A DNA stretch of 64,000 bases, from assembly GCA_905221615.1 (NCBI GenBank), contig CAJNDT010001011.1, forward strand, positions 1 through 64,000, read 5' to 3'. The DNA comes from Symbiodinium sp. CCMP2592 (taxonomy: Eukaryota; Sar; Dinophyceae; Suessiales; Symbiodiniaceae). Both the position numbers and the translations under genes were made by a program. Shown in pieces: positions 23,801-30,367 of the stretch; position 1 is the stretch's first letter, and each line of letters opens with the position of its first letter. The notes below the pieces were generated by a model. It was not told the DNA's origin and did no database searches. It worked only from the letters and a program-made list of their open reading frames with translations.

Positions 23801-26800
23801 GGTGATTTGATGACATGTATGTGTGACCCTGCTGCTCCCCAAAGGTCCTGGTCACTTCTTTCCTCGGAAGAGGAAACTTCATCTTCTTCATTGCTTTTCT
23901 CATCTGGTCATCGACCTGGGCCGCCGTTCGCACTGAGTAACACGACAAACACCACCTCTCGCCCTTCCAATCGTGGGTTGCATGTGGAACATGAGGATCA
24001 AACTGAAGTGGTCGACGATAAGTGTCACAAAGCCGGCCACGTATCCATTCACCCTGATTCCCCTGCTTCCACGTGCACTCGGAGTCGCTAACCTCTTCAT
24101 CCGCAACCCACAGCTGGCCTCCTTCAAAATCACCGAAGGTGACCGTCGTGGCGAGGGCCTGCTTATCATTGTGACGATCCACATGAACTTCAGTCGAAAC
24201 ATTCTTCATCAAGGTGAAAGATGACCACTCTCCATCTGCATGCGATCTCATGAACATGTTCACATAGCGAACAACATTCGGATACCGCAATGTTCTCTTA
24301 GTCACCCCGGTCCATGCTCCGTGACTGTATATCCCGGCAACCCAAGCTTCATATCCCTTGCCTTTGCCGCCGTTGATGGCGCGATGCCGCTTCGAGGTGT
24401 GGAAAGGGAGCATCCTGACCAATCGTGTTATGGCTTCAAAGGAATAGTCTTGGGCATGATAAAGTTTGCGGGCTTCATCTTCACACCGTTGAACATTCTG
24501 ATATGTGGCTCGAACCTTGTCGTGGGGCCCGTCGTTCTCCACTGGATTGCCCGCCATGCATACCTGATCACTGCCCGCTTCACCTATGACGATCTCGTGG
24601 TCATCCTCTACCAGTTGTCGTGGAGGGACCTCCCACCTGGTTCTAGAAGGCCTTGTGTTGATCTGGAAGCCGCAGAGCCCAGCTTTCGTCTCCCTGAGTG
24701 GAACTTCCGCTTTCATCTCTCGAAACAGGATCTTACCCTTTTCCAAGTCCATGACCATCCCTAGGCCCTTCAGAGTCGACTTGCTGAGCAACAATGGGAC
24801 TTCCTGGTCGACGACACTCACTCTCACCCGTGCTGTCTTAGAAGCTCCCGCCAGGTGTAACGGCATAATCACCGCATATGATGACATAATCCTGGGTCCT
24901 CCCCCGAATCGGAAAGGCCTGGCCTCGTCGACGATATGCACGTCTTCCCCGTGCTTCCGGAGGAGCTTCAAATGTCGCTGCATCCATTTGATCCCGGCCA
25001 CCGTCCTGGCGCAACATGTGTCGCTGAGAGCAAGATTATCCCGATCAGGTTCCTGTCCAGTCTGCATAACAACGTTAGTGCACACCTCCTGTGGATCGTC
25101 ATGATGCTCGTCATCGGTCTCGCCGGTGGTGGCGAGGTATATGGCCGCCAGTTCATCACCTTCATCGGAGTCGCTTAACTCCTCGGCGACCACGGCGAGC
25201 ACAGGCTTGTCTTTCTTGGCATCCCGTTTGGAACTGTCCTGTCCACTGGTCCGGTAAGGACAGGCGGCATCACTGTGCCAGTGGCCGTAGACGGTAAGGC
25301 CGTGCGCCTTACACGCACTGCACGGCATTTTGGCTTTCATGCTGCGGATCCTCTCTTCACGTGCCTCACTGGTTTCACCTCGTGAGAACCCGCGTGCCCG
25401 TTCAATTTCGGCACGTTTCCGAGCTGCCTGCGTGAGAAGCACTTCCAATTCGCCTTCAAGCTCATCGGGATGTGCCTCATCGTGATCTTCGGCTTCTCCG
25501 TGGTCCGACTCGTGGTTTTCCTCGGTCGTGGCATTCACTTGTCTCGCTCCACCCTTTGTCTTCCACTGTCTATACGGAGTCCTTGTGTGGCTCGTCGAGG
25601 ATTCCTCGTCCCGCTTCACCTTCGGGACGATCGCCATCAGGGCTTTCCTCAATCGACTGTAATCATATTCACCGCCGGCAGCCGAAATCACTTGCTTCCT
25701 CAACTCGTCTGACAAGCTTGCCTTCTCCAAGAACCAATAGGCCTTGTTCAAGCCATCGATCTTCGCACCAATCTCCTCCAGGCGCTTCAAGTGGGTGCGA
25801 AACTCCATGTCGTAGGCAATAAACTCTTGGCCCGATGTCCTCTTGAAGCCACGGTAGAACTCGGTCAGCGTCGAGAAGACTCTCAAGTGCTCGAGGGGCT
25901 CCAACTCCTGGTACAGGTGACTTAGAAGCCGCTTAACTCCATCCTCATGCTTGAGCTCCTGTAGATCGATGCCCTCGGTCGCGGTCCAAGCATGGCCGGT
26001 CAGCCTCTCCATCAGCTTCTGAGCACGATAGCTGGGGTCAATCCCTGTGGCACTCTCAAACAAGCGAACTCTGCGTTCATAATCTCGCATCGGGGTTTTG
26101 CCATCATACTCAGGTACATGATCTTTGCCCGTCTTCGGGGAGTTCTTAGCCTGACTCCCTGCATCGCTTGCTTCCTTCACTTCTTCTGAAACATCTGCTG
26201 AGAACTCCTCAGTAACCGTTGTGGACTGCATTGAAGCCCTCCGCCCGCCTTGATCTGCAGATTGGTTCGCGCTGGCGTTCCATCCCGACCAGTAGGTGCG
26301 GTCGCTGTCATTCCATCGATAGCCTGGCCAGTTGGACCTCCTACCATAGTAGCCTTCATCCCAGCTACTCGCAGGCTGTCTCTCCCATTGGCCTTGCCAC
26401 CAAGCATTCTCCCAAGCGCTACTGCTCCACTGAGGGCCTGCCGACCCATACTGCTCTGCTGAAGTTCGGGCATCCCAAGATGTCCACGGACGAGCGCCTC
26501 CCCATCCGTCACTAGCTTGCGCCCCATCCCGAGGAGCACCATCGCCGCCGTTGCCATCCACCTCCTGAGGAGGCGTCGCTGTGCCGCCTGACATCGCTTA
26601 GCCCTGCTCCGCACAACCAATGCGAATGCACCGCTTCAAACTGCTGCCTGCATGCCAGCACCTAGCTCGCGCGGGCCTTTTTGCTTGCATCACCCAGAGC
26701 CGCGTGCTGCGGTAAAGGTGGTTAACTCGCATCTGAAACTACACGCTATGCAGCACCGAAGGTCACAGGCACATGTCAACAGGTCAGGCAAGCTACTGCA

Positions 26801-29800
26801 CTTTCACAAAGCGAACATTCAAACCGGCTACGAAGATTCTTTGAGACAAGCTTCGGTGCAATGTTGTGCTTCTCCCACGGATCAGCATGCAGATCAAAGA
26901 GCTGCGGCGGCCAAGCAGCTGAGCCCGGCATGAGTGGGGCGTATGCAATCAACTTGAGGTGTCCTTGGCGGATCATGAAGCTGCCTGTAGCGGAAAACAC
27001 CTCGGGATGCCATCCCAAACGGACAGGTTTTGGTGTTTTGATGCAAGCGGAAATCTTCAACAGGACTTTGCATTCTTGAAATTGAGCCACAGAGTGGTAC
27101 TCGGCCACAACGAAATCTGCCTTCTTCTTCCGATGTTCTTTAGCCACGGGCAGGAGGGACTCCTGGCTTCGCACATCTGAAAACGTAGACAATGTAGTTT
27201 ACCTGCAGTGCCAGCTTACTGCTTGTAGCCGGGACGCCCCCACCGGCTGAATCGATGACTCGACGCCAGCCATATCCAACACAGTTGGAAAGATATCCTC
27301 AAATTATGATGCATGCGACCGTCCCCTATGAGTGCGTAAATTAGGTATCTCAACCCCATCGCCAGGACCGTCGTACACGCAAAGCCAAGGTTTCTGCGAA
27401 GGCAATGCAAAGACTGTTGGGCTTCCAGCTTTCAAGCAGCTGAGCTTACCCCTCATTTTCTCAGCGATCTTCGATAATCTTGTAACTGCTGATGCCTGTC
27501 AGACCGTGCCATTGACTATTTCCGATGGGTCCGTTGACAACAGCTAACTGTGTGTCTATTTGGGCAAAAACTGACTGTCTTCCGAAGATCGTCTCGGTGA
27601 GTCTTTCTGTGCTCACACTGAAAAACCAACACTCAGGCACAAGCACTGAATCGTCAAACTCTCACCCAAACTCTGACCATAAAAACCCCAAAACCAACCT
27701 TCAAATCTACAGGAGTCAGTCGACTCTCGATTCCTGTTCCTAAACCGTAAAGCTCCCAAATGCTGCAGCCCTAAAGCCCGTTCAAGTGATTTGAGTGTCT
27801 GATCTCCTCCGAACCAACATGGATCGATTTCCGAAAGCTCACGTGTAAGACACTGCCAAGGCTCATACAGTGAGGTAAGATCCTGGATGACCTGCCCCTT
27901 TGCAATTCCTGGACCCGCAATCATGAGTGGCACCCGTGCTGCTGCCTCGAAAAAGGAATTCCTTGGCGGCCAGCGTGCTCCGATCACCGTGGCATGCAAC
28001 CAGGAGCTAAAACAGCGCAACTTTTTCGAAACGGTGTATCAACCACTGACCACCACGAGCAAGGACCTGGTTCCATGATTGAATTACTGTAGCTCCAGCA
28101 TCACGACCGAGGTTCGTCCGGCTTCAGCAGATCTCATGTACTTGTGGTTCAAGGATCGCAGTCGTTTTTTCCACTACTTTCGAAGCTGCCGAGTATGTCC
28201 GCTTTTGCCCAACTAAAAGCCAAACTCCAAAACCTCCTTTCCGCGCTTGGGATTAAAATTTGCACTCAACTTCGACCAAGACTTCATCCACTTTTCTCAG
28301 AGTCTTAGAGGCCAGGATGAGTCACACACTTCATTGCGCCCGCAGCCGAAGTCTTGCTTTTGCTGCCAATGCGATGACAAGTGCCCGTTAGCAGACCCTT
28401 CTCCAGCTGATGTTCGGGGCCCGTGCACTGCAGCAACTGAGTGTGTTCTGAGAAAATGCTTCGGCATGCTTCTGAGCTTTTGCGTCGTTTGGTTTGTTTC
28501 GGTTGGCTCGTCAATCAGCATAAGCCCATAGCATGAGGCTCGCCTGACATCGACTGGACTAGCCACTTGAAACATGAGGGCTGGCATCATCGTTCGAATC
28601 TTTGTCAAAGGCACTTGCCCAGCATGCGATTCTCCGTTGCGTGCTCGCCATGGTCTCCAAGCATTATGACCTGATGGCATGCTCAGTCATGCTGCCATCC
28701 GCCGGCTAAAAGCACGAACAGGAGGATTTGCCTGCCAAGAAGCGTAAGCATCATCAAAGCTGCTGCTGCGTCGGAAGGCGTCAATGATGCTTCCAAGGAG
28801 CTGATCTGCCTCTATGCACATGGAGAAGTAAACCTTTCGGAGGTGCGCCACCTGCAAAATGAACACACCTGCGACCCGACTGCTTATATCGCTATCGCAG
28901 CCGCATCAGGCCTTTTCAGGTGAAGCCTCATCCATGCGCCAAAGCTTTTTGGCTTTGGAGGTATATTCATCTGCCGGGTGCACCTCCATCTTGGGAGGCC
29001 ACTTGGGCAAGCTGTAGTTCCCCAGGTCAGGCACCTCAAATCGGCGGCCCTGCTCCACAGCTTCTCCTAGACAGTAGCCTGACTGCCCGGCAAAGAAAAC
29101 CTTCATGCACTTTAGCACCTTTTTCCTAATTACTTCTTCATTACATCACATCACGACAAGCTGGTTGCGAGTCAGGCGCCTGAGCCAGGTACGTCGCATT
29201 GGTCCAGAAGGGACTGTGAGGCACTAGGAGTGAACAATAGAGAAATTGGGGTGTGGAGGACTTGAAGAGACCGGCATCGAGGAGCTCTGTGCAGCTTCGG
29301 CTAGCTGCATAGTCAAGGGGCCCCGTGGCCGGCCTTTGCAGATCATCCTCTGTCGGGAGGCCTGGTATGTTTTGGGTGGGTGTAAGGCCAAGGGCCCTGG
29401 TCCATTCCATGGCTGCCTTCGGAAGCCGCTTCCCACCCCAAGGCCAAGCGTCGATCTTGCCCGAGTAGCGCTGAAGCCCTGCGCCTGCGTGCATCTTGCC
29501 CCAGAGAGTGACATTGTATCCCGATGTAGCTAACGCATCAACGAAAGTGCCCTTCACCTTCTGCTCAAGGGCAAATCTGCGACACGTCTCCCCCGAAAAG
29601 GTCTTGGCACAGTGCGAATCGATGTCGTCCAGGCTACCATTCACGCTGGCAATTCCAACCCAGTTGTCCCAAACCTGAAAAGGGCCAAAGGTGATAGAAA
29701 CGTTATTCAGTGTGCCCGTGCTTGGCTCTGCGGCAGTCCGCGCCTTGATCTGCGAGGGGTAGCGCCCGACCAACATTGAAGATCGGGCGGGAACACACTG

Positions 29801-30207
29801 GGGAGATGATGAATATGCCTGCAGCTCAAGTGGGTCTTACAAGTTCTTTGCAGTAGACCAGCACTTCGACTTCACTTCACTGCCTGGGGAAAGTACGCGC
29901 CGTCGGCAGCTAGTGCCCGCAAATTTGGGAGTGGTGGCTTGAACTGCGGCGCGGTATCATCCAAGAGTCGCCCATCCATTTGCTCAGATTGGTGATTGGT
30001 GCAGGAGAGACACAGCAAACCCAAGCCGACCATCAAGCAAGAGGGTCTTGCAAACAAGCGACATCGACCATCAGAAAGAGGATGTGAGGTCGCCTATCAG
30101 CTGCGCCTGTTTCCACTTCCAAAGCGAGAATAGACTCCTAGTCTGAGTTACACACCCGCACCATCACAGGCGAAGCCAAGAGCGAGAAGACAGAAGAGGC
30201 GGCCCAT
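17874..30207 (-). CDS. Arylsulfatase (formylglycine-dependent sulfatase), 12 exons
   Basis: Secreted or lysosomal-type sulfate-ester hydrolase of about 537 residues, rebuilt exon by exon (higher coordinate first): 30207-30156, 30106-30063, 29982-29881, 29797-29180, 29034-28927, 28851-28744, 28670-28615, 27961-27865, 27297-27236, 27166-27091, 27000-26852, 18015-17874. All junctions are phase-consistent. Visible motifs are an N-terminal signal peptide (MGRLFCLLALGFA), a metal-site strand ILFLMVDQMDGR, the modification motif CVPARSS whose Cys would become formylglycine, GYNVTLWGKMH, PHSPFW, a second metal site MLGDHGEH, FFEAAARVPLMI, DIFPTVLDMAG, VVAEYHS and PQLFDLHADPWE. Introns start with GT, GC (four or more) or GA and end in AG. 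The last intron carries element A. The choices of exon 1 and of the exon 9/10 junction are the least certain. The family resembles ARSK/choline-sulfatase-like enzymes. The substrate is unknown. Confidence 0.9.
18040..18044. repeat. Target site duplication, element A (left)
   Basis: AAGCG, repeated at 26809-26813 on the other side of the element. Confidence 0.92.
18045..18232 (-). repeat. 3' LTR of element A
   Basis: 188 bp, apparently identical to 26621-26808. On the minus strand it begins TGTGAAAGTGCAG and ends TTCGCA. The pol stop codon lies inside it (ORF end 18217). Confidence 0.93.
18217..22455 (-). CDS. Pol: copia integrase, reverse transcriptase, RNase H
   Basis: 1,412-codon open frame in the -1 frame relative to gag. 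The first codon of the reported frame is TTG, not ATG, and the frame is already open about 36 nt upstream, so it is probably expressed by frameshifting or readthrough near 22455-22490. Integrase zinc-binding H265-x4-H270 and C298-x2-C301 are followed by the catalytic triad D329, D388, E424 with the classic 35-residue spacing between the last two. The copia-type reverse transcriptase (RVT_2) has FIGDISNAFLQG with D931 and HVDD at 1022-1025 (usual YVDD). RNase H shows TDCKSIYDTI, SSFAAETHAAI and the C-terminal VPTRCQLADGLTK. No internal stop or frameshift was seen, so the enzyme set looks functional. The stop lies within the 3' LTR. Confidence 0.93.
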   Translation of the reverse strand: MNDCCPTVGRSCRSQCSSSQDRRRERQKRHDLEQRYQFIHRLIDGQVGRGDHVLMDMPVRCDGSAQHFLEVICRHPKVQCVQCDHHDGSVKKWATTCEPIAEEIGKCDMSTCRSSDRQVDVWRRRFAQAVCRGYTHYLKSAEPGRVRRMLRSLSARIRRKVHHDEEGVSELRWNEKNILRALKQWNVVYAQGDEMSDDDGDEEMIPDPQEPRSEQAEAAGEEQARGSQEPNQRVRPKLASGGITFEVPAGRRLSEAIRHGLIKAHCNLGHPSKEDLARFLKLGGARKEVVEAVNWMKCVTCAHARRPSTHRTTNMPPCQLEFGDEVQLDCLCIRDANKENFWFLSILDRATSYHVLEMLRDHSPLELHRAFDRGWSKWAGVPSRVTTDLEGGFIGPDFWTKVSQSGSSLVSIAGTAHFQAGKIERHNSTIKDMLFATIRQTATVGREDMRKLAREVACAKNSLVREHGWAPVALVFGREPRVFGEMYHQGNPTAYHPSVGEAGSDVASRMRFRYHAKMEFVRSQARQMLLRTAHNRTRRLPIPKIGQMVFFWRAEKSKKGDSQSKWVGPGYVVGLQDGNAWVAVGGRCFLVAGEHLREAVGDEKHYGNPEVQKAIALFRKVPKEATYEDLVGQPDPEGEPMDLEQQPLCQEVADELMTDERSLDTDGLSDEHAQMSGQVGWHVDSSGSPVLVSYKAWAFRTPEPRYPGERFPFRTSWVHVNGHWECVENEVKWMELEDQHQFIPQAPVAGLITIFRNRTRKDVVLDDVPLSVKRRKQQSPPQQVHVANAGSQSKTKLKRMLEKEIPYANIPEKDRELYRQAEEKEWKSWQDYESCEILSLEESQRIENERPDRILPSRYVFRNKNAGLLDASGKELPVKAKARLCLQGHLCPDSRTGQVQVDSPTIERVSTMVFLHMVTSLGWTGEWFIGDISNAFLQGAPLSGKPDMYMRQPKQGLSGMNPGQILKLLKPVYGRPDAPRAWYNELARILEEEMGFSKCKTDPATFALRDQQGNLQGLMVVHVDDVMFCHNGGEAGRQVEKKLTDRFPFGTWMKVSEQKSGVTYCGKEIKVIEKDGETCVTLAQNAFIDGRLQTTKIDPSRLREPDARANSTEVTDYRSITGSLQWLAVQSRPDIAFECNQLQKRISDLRVSDLIRANKAVREVSRHRTEILFRPLGHDAELVTYHDAGLYSSVGVEIDEKQSEDILQSHTEKRLIYSQKGACIGFVKKGAIEQEGRVHLNLIDWKSATNRRVIESSFAAETHAAIMGHNMSRFAQVLLCELKYGSRVMSAVEDDGWQQLVPLTMVTDCKSIYDTIHKDGQHVGEKGNIVHAVLLRQLLTTRSQHEQPGKARLLWVPTRCQLADGLTKAHRGSDLREQLGAGLLFHEKALKKRASTVKSTGQREGYTGVKVQ
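22452..26594 (-). CDS. Gag-protease polyprotein with 2OG/Fe(II) dioxygenase-like domain
   Basis: 1,380 residues starting at ATG 26594, 26 bp inside the 5' LTR. The N-terminal 130 residues are Trp/Ser-rich. A Gag-like helical region follows (about 165-370), then a Cys/His cluster CSACKAHG...GHWHSDAACP, then an aspartic-protease-like segment (LSDTCCARTVAG, with DTC instead of the usual DTG/DSG). Residues about 720-910 form a domain with H804-V-D806, then GDFEGGQLW, H871, W876, R880 and a hydrophobic strand. This is the order HxD, H, R expected of 2-oxoglutarate/Fe(II) dioxygenases. From about 975 to 1240 the frame is low-complexity Gly/Arg/Glu/Ser because another ORF (23671-22880) occupies the same DNA. 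The C-terminus contains an Ala-rich hydrophobic stretch (ARAIVAGVFIATAALAGAAA). Pol probably follows by frameshifting. The dioxygenase call is inference from motifs; no enzyme activity can be deduced. Confidence 0.8.
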   Translation of the reverse strand: MSGGTATPPQEVDGNGGDGAPRDGAQASDGWGGARPWTSWDARTSAEQYGSAGPQWSSSAWENAWWQGQWERQPASSWDEGYYGRRSNWPGYRWNDSDRTYWSGWNASANQSADQGGRRASMQSTTVTEEFSADVSEEVKEASDAGSQAKNSPKTGKDHVPEYDGKTPMRDYERRVRLFESATGIDPSYRAQKLMERLTGHAWTATEGIDLQELKHEDGVKRLLSHLYQELEPLEHLRVFSTLTEFYRGFKRTSGQEFIAYDMEFRTHLKRLEEIGAKIDGLNKAYWFLEKASLSDELRKQVISAAGGEYDYSRLRKALMAIVPKVKRDEESSTSHTRTPYRQWKTKGGARQVNATTEENHESDHGEAEDHDEAHPDELEGELEVLLTQAARKRAEIERARGFSRGETSEAREERIRSMKAKMPCSACKAHGLTVYGHWHSDAACPYRTSGQDSSKRDAKKDKPVLAVVAEELSDSDEGDELAAIYLATTGETDDEHHDDPQEVCTNVVMQTGQEPDRDNLALSDTCCARTVAGIKWMQRHLKLLRKHGEDVHIVDEARPFRFGGGPRIMSSYAVIMPLHLAGASKTARVRVSVVDQEVPLLLSKSTLKGLGMVMDLEKGKILFREMKAEVPLRETKAGLCGFQINTRPSRTRWEVPPRQLVEDDHEIVIGEAGSDQVCMAGNPVENDGPHDKVRATYQNVQRCEDEARKLYHAQDYSFEAITRLVRMLPFHTSKRHRAINGGKGKGYEAWVAGIYSHGAWTGVTKRTLRYPNVVRYVNMFMRSHADGEWSSFTLMKNVSTEVHVDRHNDKQALATTVTFGDFEGGQLWVADEEVSDSECTWKQGNQGEWIRGRLCDTYRRPLQFDPHVPHATHDWKGERWCLSCYSVRTAAQVDDQMRKAMKKMKFPLPRKEVTRTFGEQQGHTYMSSNHPEPLRDADDVDVCDELNATPQLKLSRSTSPGIEYSVRAECGSQHVDPCPEEEGGLCHRSVRPVQGEAGRTEGSHPRSVEGIVGGGQAAPEGIMPPSRVAQDGPRDSQGGLREPCRGRRGSKPRQSLGPLVPEPAHHGARNVGGGGQCCFESRSGPRDGRSGSPLHRVRDTDGATQQSSDSRALLGMQAIPSMSHHVAVHLRQSSDQGGAEGVEGGCDGQDQGGEELPAEGEAQESPEPTTGRRDSFVRSLLAQDGPRGHRVFRQRRAQPAGEHESHGRGSGARDGDAEEEGRQCEGQGTWKQFRREVKHMPMPAELQPAASDDVADSPREPLSPHEVRDRIHEGVERRRRLKKGVAKRLLGNARAIVAGVFIATAALAGAAAEAVPYASRIRPDVVEVGMTETHFQQSFSRWGWRSQRCEHLAGDLAQADNREAVMNWVDQASVLGSSY
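22880..23671 (-). CDS. Nested ORF with topoisomerase-type zinc ribbon
   Basis: 263 residues, ATG at 23671, entirely inside the gag ORF but in the +1 frame relative to it. Residues 121-155 contain C121-x2-C124, FWGC143 and FPAC149-R-T, the pattern of the C4 zinc ribbon in topoisomerase I tails and related nucleic-acid-binding proteins. The N-terminal 100 residues have helical SAP-like character (LRAHTLDRLKELW, MDLETLKEVY, WSRSQLIMELEMW). The tail is Lys/Glu-rich. Protein-like composition here, against low complexity in the overlapping gag frame, suggests this is the constrained frame. It may be a separate accessory protein or a frameshifted domain of the polyprotein. A role in binding nucleic acid is inferred. 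Confidence 0.65.
   Translation of the reverse strand: MSTLAPKRKEDYVIAVSGRCKVKPEELRAHTLDRLKELWAVVKPPRKGSCLPAGWRKMDLETLKEVYASHVVEDVGRNHDNHWGRWSRSQLIMELEMWAVEANAALNLDRDLEMADPGPLCTVCGIPMVQRNNRLTHEHFWGCRRFPACRTTLPYTYDNRPTKEVQKELRAAAMVKIKEEKNFLPKERPKNRRSPPQGGATASSDHSWHKTGPVDIESSDNDEPNQLVNTNLTEEEVELVMEMRKKKAGNVKGKGHGNSSDEK
26602..26619 (-). other. Primer binding site of element A
   Basis: One base inside the 5' LTR the minus strand reads TGGTTGTGCGGAGCAGGG. It begins with TGG, as expected for pairing with the CCA end of a tRNA. The tRNA would end CTCCGCACAACCA. I cannot name it. Confidence 0.65.
26621..26808 (-). repeat. 5' LTR of element A
   Basis: 188 bp, apparently identical to the 3' LTR at 18045-18232. 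It is expected to hold the element promoter. No clear TATA box was seen, which is common in dinoflagellates. Confidence 0.93.
26809..26813. repeat. Target site duplication, element A (right)
   Basis: AAGCG, matching 18040-18044. Confidence 0.92.
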
Positions 30208-30367
30208 GGCGAGGCGGCGCTTCCGTGGTTTCGGATCTCACTTGCCTTGAGCAGGCTGCGAGCAGTTGCACACCTGTTGGCAGGCAGCTGGCAGCTGGCA
30301 GCTGGCGGGGGCGCTGCTGTGCACCCCTCGAATTCTCTCTGCAACGGCAAGTCGTGGCAAGTCGCGC

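Larger units (their letters stand above)
18045..26808 (-). mobile_element. Ty1/copia LTR retrotransposon, element A
   Basis: Complete 8,764 bp element read on the minus strand. It has 188 bp LTRs at both ends that appear identical, TG...CA termini and a 5 bp AAGCG target duplication. ORF order is Gag-protease-dioxygenase-like (26594-22452), a nested zinc-ribbon ORF (23671-22880), then integrase-reverse transcriptase-RNase H (22455-18217). Integrase before reverse transcriptase is the copia order. It sits in the last intron of the sulfatase gene in the same orientation. Identical LTRs and uninterrupted ORFs imply a very recent insertion. Confidence 0.95.
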
